A stretch of DNA of 64,000 nt from Shinella yambaruensis (GCF_022899355.1 NZ_JALJCK010000001.1:534346-598345), one strand, 5' to 3'. Numbered from the stretch's first letter, positions 7,194 to 16,963 are shown. Numbers and translations are program-made. The notes: generated by a model from the letters alone, not told the origin.

Positions 7194-10064
7194 ATGGCAG
7201 AGAAAATGCTTATCGATGCGTCTCACGCTGAAGAGACGCGCGTCGTTGTCGTCCGCGGAAACCGCATAGAAGAATTCGACTTCGAGTCCCAATACAAGAA
7301 ACAGATCCGCGGCAATATCTACCTCGCCAAGGTCACACGCGTCGAACCGTCGCTCCAGGCGGCCTTCGTCGATTATGGCGGCAACCGCCACGGCTTCCTG
7401 GCCTTCGCCGAAATCCACCCGGATTATTACCAGATCCCGCTGGCCGACCGCCAGGCGCTGCTGAGGGCCGAGGCCGAAGAGCACCGCCGCGACGACGATA
7501 TCGAGCCGGTCGAGACCGCATCCGACCTTTCCGACAACACGGAAGCTACCGAAATCGAGCCCGTCGAAACCCCGGCTGCCGACGAAGAGGTGCCCGTCGC
7601 CGCCGCCACGGAGGCCGAACCGGAAGTTGCCGAAGCCGCTGCCGCCCTTGCGGAAGAGGCGCCGGCCGAAAAGCCGAAGAAGCCGCGCCGCCCGCGCAAG
7701 GCCAAGGCGAAGGCCGAGGACGCGCCGGCTGCCGAAGAGGTCGCCGCCCCGGCCGAAAGCAGCGACGACGAGACGCCCGGCGGCGCGATGGCCATGGCCG
7801 TCGATACCGACGAGATTTCCGAGCCCGCCGAGCGTTCGCGCGGCCGCCGTCGCCGCGATGACGACGACGATGACGACGATCATCACGGCGAGGAGAAGGA
7901 AGTCATCGAATCCGTCGGCGCGGAAGACGCGATGGAAGAGGTTCCGGACCGCGTCGTGCGCAAGCCGCGCAAGCAGTACCGCATCCAGGAAGTCATCAAG
8001 CGCCGCCAGATCCTGCTCGTGCAGGTCGCCAAGGAAGAGCGCGGCAACAAGGGCGCGGCGCTGACCACCTATCTCTCGCTCGCTGGCCGCTACTCCGTCC
8101 TGATGCCGAACACGGCGCGCGGCGGCGGCATTTCCCGCAAGATCACCAACCTGCAGGACCGCAAGCGCCTGAAGGAGATCGCTCGCGACCTCGAGGTTCC
8201 GCAGGGCATGGGCGTCATCCTGCGCACCGCCGGCGCGAACCGCACCCGTGTCGAGGTCAAGCGCGACTTCGAATACCTGATGCGCCTGTGGGAGAACGTG
8301 CGCACGCTGACGCTCGCCTCGACGGCGCCCTGCCTCGTCTACGAGGAAGGCTCGCTCATCAAGCGCTCGATCCGCGACCTCTACAACAAGGACATCAGCG
8401 AGATCATCGTCGCCGGCGAGGAAGGCTATCGCGAGGCGAAGGCCTTCATGAAGATGCTGATGCCGAGCCATGCGAAGGTCGTGCAGCCCTATCGCGACGT
8501 GCATCCGATCTTCTCGCGTTCGGGCATCGAGGCCCAGCTCGACCGCATGCTGCAGCCGCAGGTGACGCTGAAGTCCGGTGGCTACATCATCATCAACCAG
8601 ACCGAGGCGCTCGTCTCGATCGACGTCAACTCCGGCCGTTCGACGCGCGAGCATTCCATCGAGGAGACCGCGCTCCAGACGAACCTGGAAGCTGCCGAGG
8701 AAGTGGCACGCCAGCTGCGCCTGCGCGACCTTGCCGGCCTCGTCGTCATCGACTTCATCGACATGGAGGAGAAGCGCAACAACCGCGCCGTCGAGAAGCG
8801 CCTGAAGGACCATCTCAAGAACGACCGCGCGCGCATCCAGGTCGGCCGCATCTCGCATTTCGGCCTTCTGGAAATGTCGCGCCAGCGCATCCGCGCCTCG
8901 GTTCTCGAATCCACCATGCAGACCTGCCCGCACTGCAACGGCACGGGTCATGTGCGCTCGCAGTCGTCGGTCGCGCTGCACGTCCTGCGCGGCATCGAGG
9001 AATATCTGCTCAAGAACACGACGCACAACATCACCGTGCGCACCACGCCCGACATCGCGCTCTACCTGCTCAACCACAAGCGCGGCACGATCATCGACTA
9101 TGAAGGCCGCTTCGGCGTCGTCATCATCATCGAGGCCGATGCCCATGTCGGCGCGCAGCACTTTGCGATCGATCGTGGCGAGCCGGTCGAGAACCCGGTC
9201 AAGATCGACCAGATCCTGCATTTCGAACCCGAGCCGGAAGACGACGACGACGTCTTGATCGAGGAGGAGATCGACGAGGAAGAGGAAGAAGCGCGTCCCG
9301 CCGGGGCCGCGCAGGCTTCGTCCGCCTCCGACGAGAACGGCCGCAACAAGCGCAAGCGCCGCCGCCGCCGGCGGGGCCGGGGCCGCGAGAATGGCGACGG
9401 CACGGACACCGCCTCCTTCGGCGGCGAGCAGGCCGGCGATGAAGATGTGCTCGACGACGACGATGCCGAGGGCGAAGAGGCTGCGGACGCGCCCCAGGCG
9501 CAGGCCGACGATGCCTCCGACCAGCGCCGCAAGCGCCGCCGCCGCGGCAAGCGCGGTGGCCGCCGCAACCGTCCCGAGGACGGCTCGCTCGAAGCCGGCG
9601 CCGAAGACGCGGAAGAGGCCGATGGCGATGCGGACGACGCCGAAGAGGTGACGACCGCCGAGGTCGAGGTCGCTGAGGTGGAGGTCGCCGAGACGGCTGC
9701 CCCCGCCGAGGAAGCGCCGGTCGAAGCCGTTGCCGAAGAGGCGCCGGCCAAGCCGAAGCGCGCCCGCCGCAGCCGCGCCAAGGCCGTGGAAGAGGCGGCC
9801 ACCGACGAGGCCGCCCGCAGCGAGGTGGAGGCCCAGCCGGTCGCCACGACGGTTGCCGAGGACGCCGCACCGGTGGAACCGGAGGTCGAGACCGCCTCTG
9901 CCGACCTCGAAGAGCCGGCGAAACCCGCCCGCGCCAATCGCGACCTTTCCAAGATCGCCTCCGAGCCGGTGGTGAAATCTTCGGCGAAGAAGGAAGCGAC
10001 ACCGGAAGAAGAGCCGGAAAAGCCCAAGAAGGGCGGCTGGTGGCAGCGCCGCGGCTTCTTCTAG
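7194..10064 (+). CDS. rne: ribonuclease E
   Basis: Essential endonuclease for mRNA decay and rRNA/tRNA processing, 956 residues. The S1 RNA-binding domain starts near residue 38 and is split by a large acidic, Ala/Glu-rich insertion (about residues 95-260), as in other alphaproteobacterial RNase E proteins. The DNase-I-like catalytic core has Asp in IDVNSGRS (about residue 477) and DFIDMEE (about 520), and the zinc-link CPHC is at 578-581. The rest is a disordered scaffold with acidic stretches alternating with Arg-rich patches (RKRRRRRRGRGR and RRKRRRRGKRGG) that should bind RNA and degradosome partners. It ends in a conserved-looking KKGGWWQRRGFF. The repetitive coding sequence gives long false open frames on the other strand. 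Confidence 0.96.
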   Translation: MAEKMLIDASHAEETRVVVVRGNRIEEFDFESQYKKQIRGNIYLAKVTRVEPSLQAAFVDYGGNRHGFLAFAEIHPDYYQIPLADRQALLRAEAEEHRRDDDIEPVETASDLSDNTEATEIEPVETPAADEEVPVAAATEAEPEVAEAAAALAEEAPAEKPKKPRRPRKAKAKAEDAPAAEEVAAPAESSDDETPGGAMAMAVDTDEISEPAERSRGRRRRDDDDDDDDHHGEEKEVIESVGAEDAMEEVPDRVVRKPRKQYRIQEVIKRRQILLVQVAKEERGNKGAALTTYLSLAGRYSVLMPNTARGGGISRKITNLQDRKRLKEIARDLEVPQGMGVILRTAGANRTRVEVKRDFEYLMRLWENVRTLTLASTAPCLVYEEGSLIKRSIRDLYNKDISEIIVAGEEGYREAKAFMKMLMPSHAKVVQPYRDVHPIFSRSGIEAQLDRMLQPQVTLKSGGYIIINQTEALVSIDVNSGRSTREHSIEETALQTNLEAAEEVARQLRLRDLAGLVVIDFIDMEEKRNNRAVEKRLKDHLKNDRARIQVGRISHFGLLEMSRQRIRASVLESTMQTCPHCNGTGHVRSQSSVALHVLRGIEEYLLKNTTHNITVRTTPDIALYLLNHKRGTIIDYEGRFGVVIIIEADAHVGAQHFAIDRGEPVENPVKIDQILHFEPEPEDDDDVLIEEEIDEEEEEARPAGAAQASSASDENGRNKRKRRRRRRGRGRENGDGTDTASFGGEQAGDEDVLDDDDAEGEEAADAPQAQADDASDQRRKRRRRGKRGGRRNRPEDGSLEAGAEDAEEADGDADDAEEVTTAEVEVAEVEVAETAAPAEEAPVEAVAEEAPAKPKRARRSRAKAVEEAATDEAARSEVEAQPVATTVAEDAAPVEPEVETASADLEEPAKPARANRDLSKIASEPVVKSSAKKEATPEEEPEKPKKGGWWQRRGFF

Positions 10065-10074
10065 TCGCTTCACT

Positions 10075-10117
10075 GCAATTCCCGACGCAAGGCGGCTTCC
10101 CGCTTTGCCGGAATTGC
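10075..10117. repeat. RIME-like palindrome
   Basis: GCAATTCC (10075-10082) and GGAATTGC (10110-10117) flank a GC-rich centre resembling the palindromes at 17069-17113 and 18211-18259. Such palindromes between genes fit the Rhizobium-specific intergenic mosaic elements. It lies between the rne stop and its terminator. Confidence 0.6.
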
Positions 10118-10146
10118 TTGGGAAACCACCCTCTTTCAAGACTGGA

Positions 10147-10176
10147 AAGGCCCGGCATCGTCCGGGCCTTATTCTT
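10147..10176 (+). terminator. rho-independent terminator of rne
   Basis: Stem AAGGCCCGG / CCGGGCCTT (10147-10155 and 10162-10170) with a six-base loop, followed by ATTCTT. Placed 80 bp after the rne stop. Confidence 0.7.
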
Positions 10177-10254
10177 GCGCGCGGGAATCGGGTGGTTCCC
10201 GCCACTGCCTTCTGCGACATGCAGCTCCGCATGAAACCAGCAAGGGAGAAATCC

Positions 10255-11019
10255 ATGCCCCGTCTCGACAACAAGACCGCCATCGTCACCGGCGCCAGCT
10301 CCGGCATCGGCCGCGCCGCCGCGCTTCTCTTTGCCCGGCAGGGCGCCAGGCTCGTGCTCTCCGCCCGCAGACGCGAACAGCTTGATGAAATCGCCGGCGA
10401 GATCCGTGCCGCGGGTGGCGCCGCCATCGCGGTGCCGGGCGATGTGAGCGAGGAGGCCCATCACCAGGCGCTGGTCGAAGCGGCGCAGGCCGAATTCGGC
10501 GGCCTCGACATCGCCTTCAACAATGCCGGCACGACAGGCCCGGTCGGTCCCCTCACCGCCCTTTCGCTTGCCGAATGGCAGGATGTCGTCGCCGTCAACC
10601 TGACCAGCGGCTTCCTTGCCGCCAGGTACCAGCTGCTGGCGCTGGAGGCGCGGGGCGGCGGCAGCCTCGTCTTCACCTCGACCTTCGTCGGCTACACGGC
10701 CGGTTTTCCGGGGCTTGCCGCCTATGCCGCCTCGAAATCCGGCCTTGTCGGCCTCGTGCAGGTGCTCGCCTCGGAATACGGGCCGAAGGGCATTCGCGTG
10801 AATGCGCTGCTGCCGGGCGCGACGGACACGCCGATGGGGCGGACGGTGGCGAACACGCCGGAAGCCCGCGACTTCATCGCCGGCCTCAATGCCTTCAAGC
10901 GCATCGCCGCGCCGGAGGAGATCGCCGCGGCCGCGCTCTTCCTATGCTCGGATGCCTCCAGCTTCACGACCGGCACGGCGATGCTCGTCGACGGCGGCGT
11001 GTCGATCAACCGGGTCTGA
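10255..11019 (+). CDS. short-chain dehydrogenase/reductase
   Basis: A 254-residue NAD(P)-dependent oxidoreductase of the classical SDR family. Visible are the cofactor motif TGASSGIG (12-19), NNAG (89-92), catalytic Ser142, and the Tyr157-x3-Lys161 pair (YAASK). The C-terminal TGTAMLVDGGVS block is typical of the family. I chose ATG 10255 because GGGAG lies seven bases before it and the protein then starts at the usual MPRLDNKTAIVTG; upstream in-frame starts would add residues without family support. The substrate cannot be told from sequence. Confidence 0.9.
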   Translation: MPRLDNKTAIVTGASSGIGRAAALLFARQGARLVLSARRREQLDEIAGEIRAAGGAAIAVPGDVSEEAHHQALVEAAQAEFGGLDIAFNNAGTTGPVGPLTALSLAEWQDVVAVNLTSGFLAARYQLLALEARGGGSLVFTSTFVGYTAGFPGLAAYAASKSGLVGLVQVLASEYGPKGIRVNALLPGATDTPMGRTVANTPEARDFIAGLNAFKRIAAPEEIAAAALFLCSDASSFTTGTAMLVDGGVSINRV

Positions 11020-11073
11020 GGCTCACAAGGAGAATCAGGGCCTTGCGGGATTGAATCCGCTTCCCGCCACAAG

Positions 11074-11108
11074 CGCCTGAAACGGTATCATTTTCCCCGT
11101 TTCAGGCG
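11074..11108. terminator. bidirectional hairpin between SDR and aminotransferase genes
   Basis: Perfect 12-bp inverted repeat CGCCTGAAACGG / CCGTTTCAGGCG with an 11-base loop containing TTTT. It overlaps the last codons and stop of the minus-strand aminotransferase gene and could end both converging transcripts. Confidence 0.55.
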
Positions 11109-12253
11109 AGCCAGCGCGCGAGGCGGTCGACCGCCTCGCGCATCTCTTCGAAGGAGCCGGCATAGGAGAAGCGCATCGTGTGGTGCCCGTCCCGCGGGTC
11201 GAAATCGGCGCCGGGCGTCGCCGCGACGTCGGTTTCGGCGAGCATGCGCCGGGCGAAGGCCATGCTGTCATTGGTGAAGCGGCTGACATCCACATAGGCG
11301 TAGAAGGCGCCGTCCATCGGCGAGGCGACGGCAAAGCCGATCTCCGGCAGGCGTTTCACCAGGAAATCGCGGTTCGCCCTGTAGGCGTCGCGATAGACAT
11401 TGAGCTCCGCCTCCGCCCCGAGCGCGGCCTCCGCCGCGATCTGCGAAAGCTCCGGCGCGGAGATGTAGAGGCTCTGCGCGATGCGCTCGACCGGGCGCAC
11501 CAGCGCCTCCGGCAGCACCATCCAGCCGATGCGCCAGCCGGTCATGCAATAGTATTTCGAGAAGGAGTTGATGATGACCGCCTCCTCGCCGAATTCCAGC
11601 GCCGTCGCCTCCTCGCCGACGAAGGTGAGGCCGTGATAGATCTCGTCCGAGATGAAGGCGATGCCGTTGTCCCGGCAATAGGCGGAAAGCGCGGCAAGGT
11701 TGGCGCGGCCGGTCACCGTGCCGGTCGGATTGGCGGGGCTGGCAAGCAGCACGCCGTCGATGCGGCCATGGGCGGCGGCGGCCGCTTCCAGCGCTGCCGG
11801 CGTCAGCGTGAAGCCGTTCTCCGCGTTCACCTCGATCTCCACCGTCTCGATGCCGAGCGCGGCGAGGATGTTGCGATAGGCTGGGTAGCCGGGCCGCGCG
11901 ATGGCGACGCGGTCGCCGGCATCGAACAGCGCCAGGAAGGCGAGGTTGAAGCCGGCCGACGAGCCCGTCGTGACGGCGATTCGGCCCGGATCGACGGAAA
12001 CGCCGTGATGGCGCCGGTAAAAACCGGAGATGGCGCAGCGCAGCGAAAGCAGGCCGAGCGCATCCGTATAGCCGATGCGGCCGACATCGAGCGCGCGGCG
12101 GGCCGCGTCGCGCGCCGCCTCCGGGGCGGGATGCACGGGCTGGCCGACGGCCATGGAAATCACCGGCCGGCCGGCGGCACGGCGCTTCGTCGCCTCGGCC
12201 AGCACATCCATGGCATAAAAGGGTTCGACGGCGCCGCGGCGGGAGAGTTTCAT
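11102..12253 (-). CDS. pyridoxal-phosphate-dependent aminotransferase, class I/II
   Basis: A 383-residue fold-type I aminotransferase. The PLP-binding Lys lies in INSFSKYYCMTGWRIGWM (SFSKxYxMxGWRxG pattern), with SPANPTGTV and SDEIYHGLTF as the cofactor-binding Asn and Asp/Tyr segments. The final Arg needed for substrate carboxylate binding is in TMRFSYAGS. The subgroup resembles AspC/aromatic aminotransferase-like proteins common in Rhizobiales, but the amino donor and acceptor are not predictable. It is divergent from the downstream DsbA-like gene with a 206-bp shared upstream region. Confidence 0.9.
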   Translation of the reverse strand: MKLSRRGAVEPFYAMDVLAEATKRRAAGRPVISMAVGQPVHPAPEAARDAARRALDVGRIGYTDALGLLSLRCAISGFYRRHHGVSVDPGRIAVTTGSSAGFNLAFLALFDAGDRVAIARPGYPAYRNILAALGIETVEIEVNAENGFTLTPAALEAAAAAHGRIDGVLLASPANPTGTVTGRANLAALSAYCRDNGIAFISDEIYHGLTFVGEEATALEFGEEAVIINSFSKYYCMTGWRIGWMVLPEALVRPVERIAQSLYISAPELSQIAAEAALGAEAELNVYRDAYRANRDFLVKRLPEIGFAVASPMDGAFYAYVDVSRFTNDSMAFARRMLAETDVAATPGADFDPRDGHHTMRFSYAGSFEEMREAVDRLARWLA

Positions 12254-12459
12254 GGGACTGCCTTCCGGTTCTTCGGGTCGCGTCTTCCTGCCGCAAGATG
12301 CCCGTCTTCACAATCCCGCGAGGGCCGAAAATCCGCCGCTTTTACCCTATCGTTTGCCCCTGCCCGACCATAAGGTCGTTGAAAGCGCCGCGGCCCGCAT
12401 TGACGTGCAGGGCCGCCAATGGCACTTCTCCGGCGCATCACGACGAGGACAGGAAAGAC

Positions 12460-13218
12460 ATGACATTCAAGACGAAGCTCGCGGCCACCGTAGCCCTTGC
12501 CCTTTCGGTCGCAGCCCCCCTGCCCGCCCTTGCCCTCGACGATGCACAGAAGAAGGAAATCGGCGACTTCATCAAGGAATACCTCGTCGAGAACCCGGAG
12601 ATCCTGCTCGACGTGCAGGAAGCCCTGCAGAAGAAGCAGGAGGCGCAGCAGCAGGCGAAGGCCCAGGGCGCCATCACCGACAATGAAAAGGCGATCTTCT
12701 CCTCGCCCTACGACATCGCGCTCGGCAACCCGAAGGGCGACGTCACCATCGTCGAGTTCTTCGACTACAATTGCGGCTACTGCAAGCGCGCGCTCTCCGA
12801 CATGGACGAGATCCTGGAGGAGGACAAGAACGTCCGCTTCGTGCTGAAGGAGCTGCCGATCCTCGGCCCCGATTCGCTTGCCGCCCATAAGGTCAGTGCC
12901 GCCGTGCGCGACCTCGCGCCGGAAAAATACGGCGAATTCCACCGCGCGCTGCTGGGCAACGAGGGCCGTGCAACGGAAGAAAGCGCGATCGCTCTTGCCG
13001 CGACGATGGGGCTTGCCGAGGCTGATGTCCGCAAGACCATGGCCGACAAGCCGCATGACGACGCCGTGCGCGAAGCCTATTCGCTGGCCAACGAGCTCGG
13101 CATCACCGGCACGCCCTCCTACGTGCTCGGGCAGGAGATGGTGTTCGGTGCGGTCGGTGCGGGCGACCTGCGTGAAAAGATCGCCAATGTCCGGGCCTGC
13201 GGCAAGGCGACCTGCTGA
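12460..13218 (+). CDS. DsbA family thiol:disulfide oxidoreductase
   Basis: A periplasmic thioredoxin-fold protein of 252 residues. Signal peptide is residues 1-26 (MTFKTKLAATVALALSVAAP then ALAL). A helical N-terminal extension rich in Gln/Lys (about 28-75) precedes the DsbA domain. The redox motif is CGYC at Cys105-Cys108 in FFDYNCGYCKRAL, and the cis-Pro loop is TGTPSYVLG. This layout matches the Com1/DsbA-like outer-membrane-protein 27-kDa group. The start at 12460 has an AGGA-rich site upstream and gives a proper signal peptide; the longer in-frame extension to 12298 does not. Confidence 0.9.
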   Translation: MTFKTKLAATVALALSVAAPLPALALDDAQKKEIGDFIKEYLVENPEILLDVQEALQKKQEAQQQAKAQGAITDNEKAIFSSPYDIALGNPKGDVTIVEFFDYNCGYCKRALSDMDEILEEDKNVRFVLKELPILGPDSLAAHKVSAAVRDLAPEKYGEFHRALLGNEGRATEESAIALAATMGLAEADVRKTMADKPHDDAVREAYSLANELGITGTPSYVLGQEMVFGAVGAGDLREKIANVRACGKATC

Positions 13219-13307
13219 CCGCCATCTTCCTGCCATGCCGGTCGTGTTCAGCCGGCGCTGCTTGTGGACATCGCCCCGTTCGACCGGCAAAGCCCCTGCC
13301 CTTGGGG

Positions 13308-13336
13308 CTTTCCCTGTGGAAACCGCCGGTCTATAG
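13308..13336 (+). promoter_or_regulatory. probable promoter of the aroQ-accB-accC operon
   Basis: CTTTCC (13308-13313), 17-bp spacer, CTATAG (13331-13336). The -10 box matches the rhizobial CTATAT pattern at five of six bases; the -35 box matches CTTGAC at four. The implied leader is about 25 nt. Confidence 0.45.
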
Positions 13337-13367
13337 GTAATTGTCTATCCAGCATGCGGAATTGCGA

Positions 13368-13805
13368 ATGGCATCCACTCTTTTCGTGCTCAACGGCCCC
13401 AACCTGAACGCCCTCGGCAAACGTGAACCCGGCATCTATGGCGGGCACACGCTTGCGGATATCGCGGCGCTCTGCCAGGCCGAGGGCGAGAAGCTGGGCT
13501 TTGCCGTCGACTTCCGCCAGTCCAACCATGAAGGCGACCTGGTCGACTGGATCCACGAGGCCGGCGATACCGCCGCCGGCGTCGCCATCAATGCCGGTGC
13601 CTACACCCACACCTCGATCGCCCTGCACGACGCCATCCGCGCCGTCAGCATCCCGGTGGTCGAACTGCACCTTTCCAATGTGCATGCCCGCGAAGAATTC
13701 CGCCACACGTCGATGATCGCGCCCGCCGTCAAGGGCGTCATCTGCGGTTTCGGCGCGCACAGCTACATCCTCGCGCTTCACGCGCTTTCGTCCATCACGA
13801 AATAA
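13368..13805 (+). CDS. aroQ: type II 3-dehydroquinate dehydratase
   Basis: Third step of the shikimate pathway, 145 residues, expected dodecameric. Signature NGPNLNALGKREPGIYG carries the catalytic Arg and Tyr, INAGAYTHTSIALHDAI and ELHLSNVHAREEFRHTS supply the active-site Asn, His and binding Ser. ATG 13368 gives MASTLFVLNGPNLN, the family start; a TTG start at 13341 would add nine residues without support. It is followed by accB after 20 bp, an order known from many alphaproteobacteria. Confidence 0.95.
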   Translation: MASTLFVLNGPNLNALGKREPGIYGGHTLADIAALCQAEGEKLGFAVDFRQSNHEGDLVDWIHEAGDTAAGVAINAGAYTHTSIALHDAIRAVSIPVVELHLSNVHAREEFRHTSMIAPAVKGVICGFGAHSYILALHALSSITK

Positions 13806-13825
13806 GAAAAACAAGAGGCTCTTCC

Positions 13826-14293
13826 ATGTCTGACAAGAAAAACGGCATTGATCAGGCGCTGATCCGCGATCTCGCCAACATCCTCAACGAGACGGATCTC
13901 ACCGAAATCGAAGTGGAGCAGGACGATCTGCGCATCCGCGTCTCGCGCGCCGGCACGCCGCAATTCGTCCAGGCGCCCATCGCCGCCCCGGCCCCTGCCT
14001 TCGCCGCGCCTGCCGTGGCCGCGGTCGCCGCCGCTCCGATCGCCGATGCGCGCAGCAACAAGAACGCCGTCACCGCCCCGATGGTCGGCACGGCCTATCT
14101 CTCGCCCGCCCCGGGCGCCCGTCCCTTCATCGAGGTCGGCGCGAGCGTCAAGGAAGGCCAGACCATCCTCATCATCGAAGCCATGAAGACGATGAACCAG
14201 ATCCCGGCGCCGCGCTCCGGCAAGGTCACCGAAATCCTCGTCTCGGATGCAAGCCCGGTCGAATACGGCGAACCGCTGATCGTCATCGAATAA
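13826..14293 (+). CDS. accB: biotin carboxyl carrier protein of acetyl-CoA carboxylase
   Basis: Carries biotin between the carboxylase and transferase subunits in malonyl-CoA synthesis. 155 residues: an N-terminal helical part, an Ala/Pro-rich linker (about 48-78) and the C-terminal biotinyl domain. The biotinylated Lys is Lys121 in [12 protein letters not shown]; Thr stands where many BCCPs have Met or Val. BirA encoded at 61884-62651 should attach the biotin. AccC follows after 10 bp. Confidence 0.95.
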   Translation: MSDKKNGIDQALIRDLANILNETDLTEIEVEQDDLRIRVSRAGTPQFVQAPIAAPAPAFAAPAVAAVAAAPIADARSNKNAVTAPMVGTAYLSPAPGARPFIEVGASVKEGQTILIIEAMKTMNQIPAPRSGKVTEILVSDASPVEYGEPLIVIE

Positions 14294-14303
14294 GGCGGCC
14301 CCC

Positions 14304-15650
14304 ATGATCTCCAAAGTCCTCATTGCCAACCGCGGCGAAATCGCCCTTCGGGTCCTTCGGGCCTGCAAGGAGCTCGGCATCGCCACGGTCGCCGTGCATT
14401 CGACGGCGGATGCCGACGCCATGCATGTGCGCCTCGCCGACGAGAGCGTGTGCATCGGCCCGCCCCCGTCGCGCGAGAGCTACCTGAACATCCACCAGAT
14501 CGTCGCGGCCTGCGAGATCACCGGCGCCGACGCCGTGCATCCGGGCTACGGCTTCCTGTCCGAAAACGCCAAGTTCGCGGAAATCCTCGACGCGCACGGC
14601 ATCACCTTCATCGGCCCGACGGCGGAGCACATCCGCATCATGGGCGACAAGATCACCGCCAAGCAGACGGCGCAGGAACTCGGCATCCCGGTCGTTCCCG
14701 GCTCCGACGGCGAGGTCAGGCCGGAGAACGCGCTGGAAGTCGCCCGCAAGATCGGCTTTCCCGTGCTCATCAAGGCCACCGCCGGCGGCGGCGGCCGCGG
14801 CATGAAGGTCGCCAGATCCGAGGCGGATCTTGACGAAGCCGTCTCCACGGCCCGCTCCGAGGCGCTCGCCGCCTTCGGCAACGACGCCGTCTACATGGAA
14901 AAGTATCTCGGCAAGCCGCGCCATATCGAAATCCAGGTCGTCGGCGACGGCATGGGCAATGCCGTGCATCTCGGCGAGCGCGACTGCTCGCTGCAGCGCC
15001 GCCACCAGAAGGTCTGGGAAGAGGCCAACTCCCCCGCCCTCAATGTCGAGCAGCGCATGAAGATCGGCCAGGTCTGCGCCGACGCCATGAAGAAGCTGAA
15101 ATACCGCGGCGCCGGCACGATCGAGTTCCTCTACGAGAACGGCGAGTTCTATTTCATCGAGATGAACACTCGCCTGCAGGTGGAGCATCCGATCACCGAG
15201 GCCATCACCGGCATCGACCTCGTGCACGAGCAGATCCGCGTCGCCTCCGGCGCCGGCCTGTCGGTGACCCAAGAGGACATCGTCTTTTCCGGTCATGCCA
15301 TCGAGTGCCGCATCAATGCGGAGGACCCGCGCACCTTCGTTCCCTCGCCGGGCACGATCACGCATTTCCACGCGCCGGGCGGCCTTGGCGTGCGCGTCGA
15401 TTCGGGCGCCTATCAGGGCTATAAAATCCCACCCTACTACGACAGCCTGATCGGCAAGCTCATCGTGCACGGCCGCACCCGCGTCGAATGCATGATGCGC
15501 CTGCGCCGCGTGCTGGACGAGTTCGTCATCGACGGCATCAAGACGACGCTGCCGCTCTTCCAGGACCTGATCGGTAACCAGGACATCGCCAACGGCGACT
15601 ACGACATCCACTGGCTGGAAAATTATCTGGCCAGCAAAACCGACGCCTGA
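14304..15650 (+). CDS. accC: acetyl-CoA carboxylase, biotin carboxylase subunit
   Basis: ATP-dependent carboxylation of biotin on AccB; 448 residues, the normal length. N-terminal domain starts [20 protein letters not shown]; the ATP-grasp domain has the glycine-rich loop [13 protein letters not shown], the [10 protein letters not shown] segment and the catalytic [14 protein letters not shown] block; the C-terminal domain has the ECRINAEDP signature. Forms an operon with aroQ and accB; aat follows after 12 bp. Confidence 0.97.
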   Translation: MISKVLIANRGEIALRVLRACKELGIATVAVHSTADADAMHVRLADESVCIGPPPSRESYLNIHQIVAACEITGADAVHPGYGFLSENAKFAEILDAHGITFIGPTAEHIRIMGDKITAKQTAQELGIPVVPGSDGEVRPENALEVARKIGFPVLIKATAGGGGRGMKVARSEADLDEAVSTARSEALAAFGNDAVYMEKYLGKPRHIEIQVVGDGMGNAVHLGERDCSLQRRHQKVWEEANSPALNVEQRMKIGQVCADAMKKLKYRGAGTIEFLYENGEFYFIEMNTRLQVEHPITEAITGIDLVHEQIRVASGAGLSVTQEDIVFSGHAIECRINAEDPRTFVPSPGTITHFHAPGGLGVRVDSGAYQGYKIPPYYDSLIGKLIVHGRTRVECMMRLRRVLDEFVIDGIKTTLPLFQDLIGNQDIANGDYDIHWLENYLASKTDA

Positions 15651-15662
15651 GGGGCGTCGGTC

Positions 15663-16277
15663 ATGGCAGGGCGACGCAGCCGGCACCCGGAAATCACCCC
15701 GGACCTGCTTCTGCGCGCCTATTCCATCGGGCTCTTCCCGATGGCCGATTCGGCCGACGACCCGGAACTGTTCTGGGTCGAGCCGGACATGCGGGGGGTC
15801 ATCCCGCTCGATGAGTTCCACGTCTCGCGCAGCCTTGCCAAGACGATCCGCAAGAAGCCCTTCGACATCCGCTTCGACACCGCCTTCGACGCCGTGCTCG
15901 CGTCATGCGCGGCGGCCGCGCCCGATCGGCCTTCCACCTGGATCAACGCCAAGATCAAGTCGCTCTACGGCACCCTGCACCGCATGGGCCACGCCCATTC
16001 GGTCGAAGCATGGGAGGGGGAAAACCTCGTCGGCGGCCTCTACGGCGTCTCGCTCGGTGCGGCCTTCTTCGGCGAGAGCATGTTCTCGCGGCGCACGGAT
16101 GCATCGAAGATCTGTCTCGTGTACCTCGTCGAACGGCTGAAGGCGCGCGGCTTCCGGCTGCTCGACACACAGTTCACCACGGAGCACCTGAAGACGTTCG
16201 GCGCGATCGACGTGCCGAAGATCGAGTACGAGGACATGCTGGCGAACGCCTTGGCCTCGCCGCACCTGCCGTTTTGA
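15663..16277 (+). CDS. aat: leucyl/phenylalanyl-tRNA--protein transferase
   Basis: Adds Leu or Phe from aminoacyl-tRNA to proteins with N-terminal Arg or Lys, marking them for ClpS/ClpAP. 204 residues with the family blocks [61 protein letters not shown] and [15 protein letters not shown]. It is closely spaced after accC and is probably cotranscribed. Confidence 0.95.
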   Translation: MAGRRSRHPEITPDLLLRAYSIGLFPMADSADDPELFWVEPDMRGVIPLDEFHVSRSLAKTIRKKPFDIRFDTAFDAVLASCAAAAPDRPSTWINAKIKSLYGTLHRMGHAHSVEAWEGENLVGGLYGVSLGAAFFGESMFSRRTDASKICLVYLVERLKARGFRLLDTQFTTEHLKTFGAIDVPKIEYEDMLANALASPHLPF

Positions 16278-16300
16278 ACGGAGAGGTGGCGCTGCGGGTC

Positions 16301-16476
16301 GTGGATCCTCGGGTCAAGCCCGAGGATGACGGAAGAAGGGAAGTCAGCGACAAAGCAGTCCCCCGTATGCCGCACCGCTCGATGCCGCATCGTTCCGGTA
16401 CTGCATGCCGAACCGTTCGATGGGAGGAAGCCGTCTCCTCCCCTCCGTCATCCTCGGGCTTGACCCGAGGATCCAC
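16301..16476. repeat. 176-bp intergenic element with perfect 33-bp terminal inverted repeats
   Basis: Ends 16301-16333 and 16444-16476 are exact reverse complements over 33 bp, and each end is itself a palindrome around CCTCGGGTCAAGCCCGAGG. The interior has no reading frame of note but shares an ACCGTTCGATGGG-like stretch with the related element at 34017-34158. It fits a MITE-like or RIME-like mosaic repeat and fills the gap between converging aat and the DUF2155 gene. Confidence 0.8.
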
Positions 16477-16507
16477 AGCCGCAGACGCAACGTTCGTGGA
16501 AAGCGCC

Positions 16508-16963
16508 TTACTGCGCCTTCGCTTCGGAGTCTTCCGGCGGCGGCACGTCGGACTTTGCCTTGCACTCGGTCAGCCACACGTCATAGACGGGGTGCTCGAC
16601 GGCGTTGAGGCCGGGGCTGTCGGCGAACATCCAGCCGGTGAAGATGCGGCGGATCTTGCGGTCGAGCGTGATCTCGTCGACCTCGACGAAGGAGGTCACC
16701 TTCTGCGCCTCGGTGTCGTCGCGGCTGTAGCAGACCTTCGGGGTCACCTGGAGCGCGCCGAACTGCACGGTCTCGCCGAGATAGACGTCGAAATTGGTGA
16801 TGCGGCCGGTGATCTTGTCGATACCGGAGAAGACGGCGACCGGGTTCTCGATGCGGGCGGCATCGGCGACCACCGGCATCAGCCCGGCGCCCGCGGCGGC
16901 CACGGCAAGCGCGGCGACAAGGAACCGCCGTCCGGCGTTTGCCGAGAAAAACCCTGATGTCAT
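16508..16963 (-). CDS. DUF2155 domain-containing exported protein
   Basis: A 151-residue protein with an N-terminal signal (hydrophobic run VAALAVAAAGAGLMPVVADA) and a DUF2155 domain including the hallmark stretch FTGWMFADSPGLNAVEHPVYDVWL and two Cys (in KVCYSRDD and LTECK) that could form a disulfide. Function unknown. The gene neighbours aat and an NDUFA12-like gene in many Rhizobiales, which is family knowledge rather than something the sequence proves. Confidence 0.85.
   Translation of the reverse strand: MTSGFFSANAGRRFLVAALAVAAAGAGLMPVVADAARIENPVAVFSGIDKITGRITNFDVYLGETVQFGALQVTPKVCYSRDDTEAQKVTSFVEVDEITLDRKIRRIFTGWMFADSPGLNAVEHPVYDVWLTECKAKSDVPPPEDSEAKAQ

Noticed and set aside
7185-10427. 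1080-codon minus-strand open frame across rne
   Set aside because: It mirrors the GC-rich, repetitive rne coding sequence, contains long low-complexity runs, and rne has full family motifs on the plus strand.
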